A DNA stretch of 53,378 nucleotides from Spirulina sp. CCY15215 (GTDB lineage: Bacteria; Cyanobacteriota; Cyanobacteriia; Cyanobacteriales; Spirulinaceae), in assembly GCF_016888125.1 (NCBI RefSeq), contig NZ_JACSWA010000426.1:1-53378 (forward strand), given 5' to 3'. The stretch's first letter is position 1. Each line of letters opens with the position of its first letter. Under the pieces are notes generated by a model that saw only the letters and a list, made by a program, of their open reading frames with translations, was not told the origin of the DNA and made no database searches. Positions 49,001-53,378 of the stretch are shown here, piece by piece. Made by a program: the position numbers and the translations under genes.

Positions 49001-51515
49001 GAGTTTTTCTTATTGTTCTTACGGTATGACCTTGGCTTATGAAGGTCGTTATCGAGAAGCCTATGAGTTTGGCACCGTTGCCCTAGAAGTTGACCGGACT
49101 TTCCATAACACCCAATTCATTGCTAAAAATAATAATCACTTTGGTCATGCGATCGCTCCTTATATCCGTCCCATTGCAGAGAATTTATCCTTATACCAAC
49201 AGTCCTTTGAGATTTGCACTGAATTAGGCGATTTGATCTTCGGTGTCTGGGCGATTGCCTTTATGGTCTGGGCTCATCTTTTTAAAGGGAGTCCCCTACC
49301 TCTAATCGAAGAGCAAATTGAGAAATATATTGATTATGTCCGGGGAGTAAACGATCGCAATATGCTGTCTGCTTTCGAGCTTAAACAGCAATTCGTGCGA
49401 GAACTCATTGATGATAAGGCGGAGGATGGGTCGTTGACCTACGAAGGTTTTCTTAATAGCCCTTTACTGGCGCTTTGGCGGCAAAATTATTACAATCACG
49501 GGATCAACTGGTACGGTTTTCTCGTTTTACAACGGCTTTATCTCCAAGGAAATTACCAACAAGCTTTACAGGTGGCTCAATCCATACAATCTACTTTGCC
49601 TGCTAACTTTGGTTTTTTTCCGATCGTTATTTATCATGTTTACTATCCTCTGAGTTTGACTGCTATATATGAAGAAGTAGATAGTGCTACTCAAGCATTT
49701 TATTGGCAGCAAATACAAGAACAACAGCAAGTGTTGTATAAGTGGTCTCAAACTTGCCCGCAGAATTTCCTGCACAAATATCAGTTAATTTCGGCGGAGA
49801 TGGCTCGGATCGAGGGCGATCGCTTGCCAGCATTAGAATTATACGACGCAGCGATCGCCGGAGCCAAAGAAAACGAATATATCCAAGAAGAAGCCTTAGC
49901 CAACGAACTAGCAGCTAAATTCTATCTCGACTGGGGTAAAGAAAAAGTTGCTGCTGGTTATATGCAGGAATCTTACTACTGTTATGCCCGATGGGGAGCT
50001 AAAGCCAAAGTTACTGATTTAGAACAACGCTATCCCCAACTCCTCGCACCCATCCTACAACAACCTCGTATTACTAATTCCTTCAAGGAAACATTGATAC
50101 GAGGAACAATCTCTGCTACTCATACCTCTAGCAGTGTCTCTGAAGCCTTAGATTTGGCGACTTTACTTAAAGCCTCTCAAGCAATTTCAGGGGAAATTGA
50201 ACTAGATAAACTCTTAATTACTCTCCTAGAAATAGTCATTGCCAATGCTGGGGCAAGTAAGAGTATCTTACTACTCAAACAAGATGGTTCGTTAAAATTA
50301 GTAGCCATCGTAGAAAAGGGAAAGTTACCGCAAATATTACCATCAATTCCCCTAGAATCAAGTCAAGATATAGCGATTAATTTGGTGAATAATGTTCAGC
50401 ATAATTTACGACCATTGGTATTAGCAGATGCTCGGATAAGTCCTCAGTTTGTGGCAGATAGTTACATTCAAAAACACCAACCAAAAAGTATCCTTTGTAG
50501 TCCAATTATGAATAAAGGGGAATTAATAGGAGTTTTATATCTGGAAAATAACTTAACTGTGGGAGTATTTACCAACGATCGTATTGAAGTGCTAAATCTG
50601 ATTTGCTCACAAGCAGCAATTTCCCTAGAAAATGCCCGTTTATATCAAGCAGCACAACAAGCCTTAACCGACCTAAAACAAGCCCAACTCACAATCGTTC
50701 AAAGCGAAAAGATGTCAGCCTTGGGTGGCTTAGTCGCTGGAGTTGCTCACGAAATTAACAACCCCGTTGGTTTCCTCAGTGGTAATATTATCCCAGCCTT
50801 AAATTACATCAAAGATATCTTTGGATTGCTCGATTTGTATCAACAAAAATATCCCCAACTAGAGCCAGAAATTGAAGAAGAAATAGAAACGATCGATCTT
50901 AACTACATCCGAGAAGACTTCCCGAAATTAGTCAATTCAATGCGGGAAGGAGTAAACCGAATTAAAGATATTAGCACTAGCTTAAGAACTTTCTCCCGCG
51001 CTGATAAAGATCATCCTATTGCCTGCAATATTCACGATGGTATTAATAGCACTATTATGATCCTCAAACATCGCCTCAAAGCTAATGAAAATCGCCCGGA
51101 AATCAAAGTCATTAAAGACTATGGTGACTTACCACAAATTGAATGTTATGCCGGACAATTGAATCAGGTATTTATGAATTTATTGAGTAATGCCATTGAT
51201 GCACTGGAAGAATCAAACCAAGGGCGTAGCTATCAAGAAATTGCCAATAAAATTACTATCAAAACTGAGTTATCATCTGATCAGAAACAGGTAATAATTC
51301 GGATTAAAGACAATGGAATTGGCATGAGTGCAGAGGTGCAGGCAAAGATTTTTGAGCATTTATTTACTACTAAAGGTGTGGGAAAAGGTACGGGATTGGG
51401 AATGGCGATCGCCCGTCAAATCGTGGTAGAAAAACATAGCGGAAGGATTACTTGTATGTCAGAATTGGGCAAAGGTACGGAATTTGCGATCGCACTCCCT
51501 ATTTCTCCAGAATAG
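46095..51515 (+). CDS. Giant hybrid kinase: Ser/Thr kinase - AAA ATPase - TPR-like - GAF - histidine kinase
   Basis: 1,806 residues. A Ser/Thr kinase domain (about 8-270; IHKDIKPANILIN, LIDFSIS, GTLAYLSPEQTGRMN), then a linker, an AAA/STAND-type ATPase (Walker A GFSGIGKTAVV near residue 348, Walker B LVMFLDDLQWAD), a long helical TPR-like region (about 800-1330), GAF (about 1350-1515), and a histidine kinase (H box GGLVAGVAHEINNPVGFL, His near 1551; N box MNLLSNAIDALEE; G boxes DNGIGMS and GKGTGLGMAIARQIV). This is the HstK-type hybrid of filamentous cyanobacteria. The kinase Mg loop is DFS, not DFG. The inserted peptide NPPQTPLGKGGG at residues 332-343 comes from a palindromic repeat. Confidence 0.93.
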   Translation: MNAHPHLLGYQITEQLYTGNRTLVYRAIRTSNQQPFVIKILRNEYPNFTELLQFRNQYTVAKNLNFPSIIQPLNLETYRNSYALIMEDFGGVSLSVYLKIATEESKIYKSLPLVEFLNIAIQLTDILHYLYQNRVIHKDIKPANILINPNTKEIKLIDFSISSLLPRETQEIQNPNILEGTLAYLSPEQTGRMNRGIDYRSDFYSLGITFYELLTGELPFVSEDAMKLVHFHLAKHPIPIHQINSEIPLILSEIVSKLMAKNAEDRYQTALGIKYDLEICLEQLQTTGKIESFEIGKRDISDRFIIPEKLYGREKEVNQLLATFERVSNPPQTPLGKGGGAAEMMLVAGFSGIGKTAVVNEVHKPIVRQRGYFIKGKYDQFQRNIPFSAFVQAFRDLMGQLLSESDTQLQTWKNQILAALGDNGQVLIDVIPELENIIGKQSPAIELSGSAAQNRFNLLFQKFVKIFTSIEHPLVMFLDDLQWADSASMNLLKLLMQDTEYLLVLGAYRDNEVSPVHPFILTVDEIIKTGATVNTITLPPLTELDLNKLVADTLNSELSLAQPLTKLVYQKTQGNPFFATQFLKALHDDKLISFDWDIQHWECDIAQVNTLALTDDVVEFMALQLQKLPRETQEMLKLAACIGAKFDLNTLIIVSEKSARKTAKSLWKALQEGLVIPTTKIYKFFTQSDSEEVFKATGNPTYQFLHDRVQQAAYSLIASDRKQATHLKIGQLLLAHQSSKEQEDNIFNIINHLVMGIDADPSSIPVAQLAELAFLAGMKAKLSIAYHAAIDYFNFGLSRLPQEAWNTHYRLMFDLNREKAECDYLVGRFEESELILNHALKQVTDPIDAARIYGILMTQRTTQGTDVLSGVDAGIKGLAVLGTIVPTDAEALVSLVKEELQQVREAFTKVSPQVLLELPPMRDPVKQSCMKLLCILWSAAYVAGNPNLNWLTTLRMINLSLKYGRAESSSFSYCSYGMTLAYEGRYREAYEFGTVALEVDRTFHNTQFIAKNNNHFGHAIAPYIRPIAENLSLYQQSFEICTELGDLIFGVWAIAFMVWAHLFKGSPLPLIEEQIEKYIDYVRGVNDRNMLSAFELKQQFVRELIDDKAEDGSLTYEGFLNSPLLALWRQNYYNHGINWYGFLVLQRLYLQGNYQQALQVAQSIQSTLPANFGFFPIVIYHVYYPLSLTAIYEEVDSATQAFYWQQIQEQQQVLYKWSQTCPQNFLHKYQLISAEMARIEGDRLPALELYDAAIAGAKENEYIQEEALANELAAKFYLDWGKEKVAAGYMQESYYCYARWGAKAKVTDLEQRYPQLLAPILQQPRITNSFKETLIRGTISATHTSSSVSEALDLATLLKASQAISGEIELDKLLITLLEIVIANAGASKSILLLKQDGSLKLVAIVEKGKLPQILPSIPLESSQDIAINLVNNVQHNLRPLVLADARISPQFVADSYIQKHQPKSILCSPIMNKGELIGVLYLENNLTVGVFTNDRIEVLNLICSQAAISLENARLYQAAQQALTDLKQAQLTIVQSEKMSALGGLVAGVAHEINNPVGFLSGNIIPALNYIKDIFGLLDLYQQKYPQLEPEIEEEIETIDLNYIREDFPKLVNSMREGVNRIKDISTSLRTFSRADKDHPIACNIHDGINSTIMILKHRLKANENRPEIKVIKDYGDLPQIECYAGQLNQVFMNLLSNAIDALEESNQGRSYQEIANKITIKTELSSDQKQVIIRIKDNGIGMSAEVQAKIFEHLFTTKGVGKGTGLGMAIARQIVVEKHSGRITCMSELGKGTEFAIALPISPE
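47092..47110. repeat. Palindromic repeat inserted in frame in the giant kinase gene
   Basis: CCCCCCTT (47092-47099), GGT, AAGGGGGG (47103-47110): perfect arms of eight bases. Together with the C-rich stretch before it (47082-47088), it encodes NPPQTPLGKGGG between the kinase and ATPase domains. It looks like one of the short G/C-arm palindromes scattered in cyanobacterial genomes. Confidence 0.8.
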
Positions 51516-51606
51516 TTTTATCGTTAAGCAAAGTTCTGCATTTACAAACCATCAGGAGTCCTGCGATCGCCCCTAAAAAACCATTACTAGAAAAGAAGGA
51601 ACATTC

Positions 51607-53378
51607 ATGCTACCAGATAAAATTATCCAATCCAGCACTAAAATACTTAACAAACTGCCCCTCCGTACCGTTCTGATTATTCCCTTTGTCGCACAAATCG
51701 TTGGTGCAGTAAGTTTAGTTGGCTATCTTTCCTTTAGAAGCGGAACAAAGGCAGTAGAAGACCTTGCCAATCGACTCATTGATGAAACCGGCGATCGCAT
51801 CGCAGAAAAGCTGGATGTTTATCTAGCAACGGCCAATCTAGTCAATCAAATCAATCTCGATTTAATCCGCACTAAAAACCTGGATGCCACCGATCCCGAT
51901 CGCTTGGGTCAGCATTTTTGGCGACAATTACAGCAATTTGATGCCGTCGATTATATCTATTTTGCCAACGAACGCGGCGGCATTGTCTCCGTCGGACGCG
52001 ATTCAACTTATGGCTTTAATCTCTCCATCACCGAAGGCTTTGTTAGCGGTGATTTTAAACGTTATGCTCTCGATAAAGCCGGAAATCCTCAAACCCTCAT
52101 TAATACTAGACCGGATTTCGATCCGCGCCAACGGGGGTGGTACAAATCAGCAGCCGCACTCCAAACTCCCGTTTGGAGCGAAGTCTATGCGGGTGCCTTG
52201 GAAGCATCCCTGGGAATCAGTGCCGCTAATGCCGTCTATGACGATCGCCTGGACTTAAAAGGCGTTTTGGGAATCGATTTACTCTTGGTGCAAGTGTCTG
52301 AATTTTTGCGAAATTTACAAGTCAGTCAGTCAGGACAGATTTATATTATCGAGCGATCGGGGCTAATGGTTGCCGCTTCTAACGAAGAGGGTTTATTCGT
52401 AACCGACACCAACACGGAAAATCCAGAACGACTCAATGCAGCAGATAGTCCTAATCGAATTGTGGCAGAGAGTGCCAAATTCCTGCTCTCTCGCTTTGGC
52501 GAATTCTCTCAAATTACCGAAGACTCCCACATGACCCTCAACATCGATCGCGAGGAGTATTTTTTGAAAATCATTCCTTTTCAGGACGAAGGTGGGTTAG
52601 ATTGGCTTGTGGCGATCGCCGTACCAGAATCCGACTTTCTCGCAGAAATTAACGCCAATACCCAGACGACAATTATCCTCTGCGTAGCCGCCTTAGCACT
52701 GGCTGTAGCGATCGGCATTCTCACTGCCCGTTGGGTAGTACAACCATTACTGTATCTCAACCAATCTGCCCAAGAACTCGCTCGCGGTCAATGGGAAAAA
52801 CAACTGACAACCGAACGACGAGATGAGGTAGGCGAACTAACCAACGCATTCAATGAAATGGCTGGTCAACTCAAAGAATCCTTTACCACCCTAGAACAAC
52901 GAGTTGCCGAACGAACTGCCGAACTAGAAATCGCCAAAGAAAAAGCCGAAGTGGCCAACCAAGCTAAAAGTTCCTTCCTCGCCAACATGAGTCACGAATT
53001 GCGATCGCCTCTCAATGCTATTCTTGGCTTTACTCAGATTATGACCCGCTCTCAAACCCTCCCCAAAGAACACCAAGAAAGCGTCGGCATTATTAACCGC
53101 AGTGGCGAACATCTTCTCACCTTAATTAATAACGTTCTCGACCTCTCCAAAATCGAAGCCGGACGCATTACCCTCAACAAGAAAAACTTCGACCCTCATT
53201 GTCTCCTCAACGACATCCACGATATGTTCCAACTCAAAGCAGCAGACCAAAACTTGCAATTGTTATTAGAACCAGCACCCGATCTCCCCCGCTATATTCG
53301 CACTGATGAAGTCAAACTTCGCCAAATTCTGATTAACTTGATTAATAATGCTCTCAAGTTTACCTCTGCGGGAGGTAT
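51607..53378 (+). CDS. Cache/HAMP histidine kinase (3' end outside the window)
   Basis: Open from ATG 51607 to the window end, at least 590 residues; AAGAAGGAA lies before the ATG. N-terminal helix (VLIIPFVAQIVGAVSLVGYLSF), an extracytoplasmic double-Cache sensor (about 45-350; FDPRQRGWYKSA is a typical Cache stretch), second helix (TIILCVAALALAVAIGIL), HAMP (PLLYLNQSAQELARGQWEK), coiled coil, then the HisKA H box FLANMSHELRSPLNAILGF and the start of HATPase (LRQILINLINNALKFT). It follows the giant kinase by 91 bases and may share its transcript. Downstream receiver or HPt domains cannot be seen. Confidence 0.93.
   Translation, partial: MLPDKIIQSSTKILNKLPLRTVLIIPFVAQIVGAVSLVGYLSFRSGTKAVEDLANRLIDETGDRIAEKLDVYLATANLVNQINLDLIRTKNLDATDPDRLGQHFWRQLQQFDAVDYIYFANERGGIVSVGRDSTYGFNLSITEGFVSGDFKRYALDKAGNPQTLINTRPDFDPRQRGWYKSAAALQTPVWSEVYAGALEASLGISAANAVYDDRLDLKGVLGIDLLLVQVSEFLRNLQVSQSGQIYIIERSGLMVAASNEEGLFVTDTNTENPERLNAADSPNRIVAESAKFLLSRFGEFSQITEDSHMTLNIDREEYFLKIIPFQDEGGLDWLVAIAVPESDFLAEINANTQTTIILCVAALALAVAIGILTARWVVQPLLYLNQSAQELARGQWEKQLTTERRDEVGELTNAFNEMAGQLKESFTTLEQRVAERTAELEIAKEKAEVANQAKSSFLANMSHELRSPLNAILGFTQIMTRSQTLPKEHQESVGIINRSGEHLLTLINNVLDLSKIEAGRITLNKKNFDPHCLLNDIHDMFQLKAADQNLQLLLEPAPDLPRYIRTDEVKLRQILINLINNALKFTSAGG

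Noticed and set aside
1-53378. CRISPR arrays, rRNA genes, prophage structural genes or a replication origin
   Set aside because: No regularly spaced repeats of 25-40 bases, no rRNA sequence, no phage gene set and no DnaA-box cluster were recognised on reading; the only regular arrays are 7-, 15-, 19- and 144-base tandems.

Overview
The window is chromosomal DNA from a cyanobacterium. The HIP1 octamer GCGATCGC recurs throughout, inside and between genes. Genes typical of the phylum are present: ferredoxin-thioredoxin reductase catalytic subunit, a DevBCA-type exporter, DUF1400 hydrolases, a glycine-rich RRM protein, a 1,806-residue serine/threonine-plus-histidine kinase, several Uma2 proteins and short tandem heptamers. 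Genus cannot be fixed from this sequence, and nothing here shows that the organism forms heterocysts.

Layout. 1-97: structured end of what looks like an IS200/IS605-type element, immediately before a STAS-domain gene. 0.5-9.4 kb: Uma2, folC, two free-standing DUF1400-domain proteins, a hypothetical protein, a full DUF1400 alpha/beta hydrolase divergent from argF, a YdcF-like protein, then a tRNA-Arg(CCU) gene split by a group I intron that carries a LAGLIDADG reading frame. 9.5-16.1 kb: a conserved hypothetical, an MBL-fold hydrolase, a minus-strand cluster moaE / [2Fe-2S] ferredoxin / FG-GAP repeat protein / RidA, a kinase-fold protein lacking key catalytic residues, GtrA and ComF. 16.2-19.7 kb: ftrC, a DUF309 protein, then lptA-lptB-lptF/G for lipopolysaccharide export. 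20-25.2 kb: an RRM protein, a TrpX-type ABC transporter whose binding-protein gene is separated from its permease and ATPase genes by an opposing small Cys-containing secreted protein, a decayed PIN-like gene and its AAA ATPase neighbour. 25.4-38 kb: gpsA, NUDIX, a response-regulator/GAF/cyclase, a glycosyltransferase, an internally deleted YhdH-type oxidoreductase pseudogene, a Uma2 gene bracketed by inverted repeats, ychF, an ABC-2-like permease, a histidine phosphatase, an Lhr-like helicase and a CNNM/CBS protein. 38-42 kb: a TetR regulator divergent from devB-devC-devA with a near-perfect palindromic operator between them. 42.7-45.8 kb: a pair of M16 peptidases (one with the zinc motif, one without) and a NUDIX hydrolase. 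46-53.4 kb: the giant hybrid kinase and a Cache/HAMP histidine kinase that runs off the end.

Most notable. (1) The tRNA-Arg(CCU) gene with an 847-nt group I intron; both LAGLIDADG motifs of its encoded protein lack the usual catalytic acidic residue, so a maturase or a decaying endonuclease is more likely than an active one. (2) A likely omegaRNA-type 3' end at position 1. (3) Inverted repeats flanking a Uma2 gene, with a further 21-bp copy about 7.7 kb away. (4) Heptanucleotide arrays that run directly up to the start codons of three genes. (5) A palindromic repeat inserted in frame in the giant kinase gene. (6) Two internally deleted genes, one of them the partner of an AAA ATPase that resembles defence-type ATPases. 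No intact, recognisable new defence system is present.
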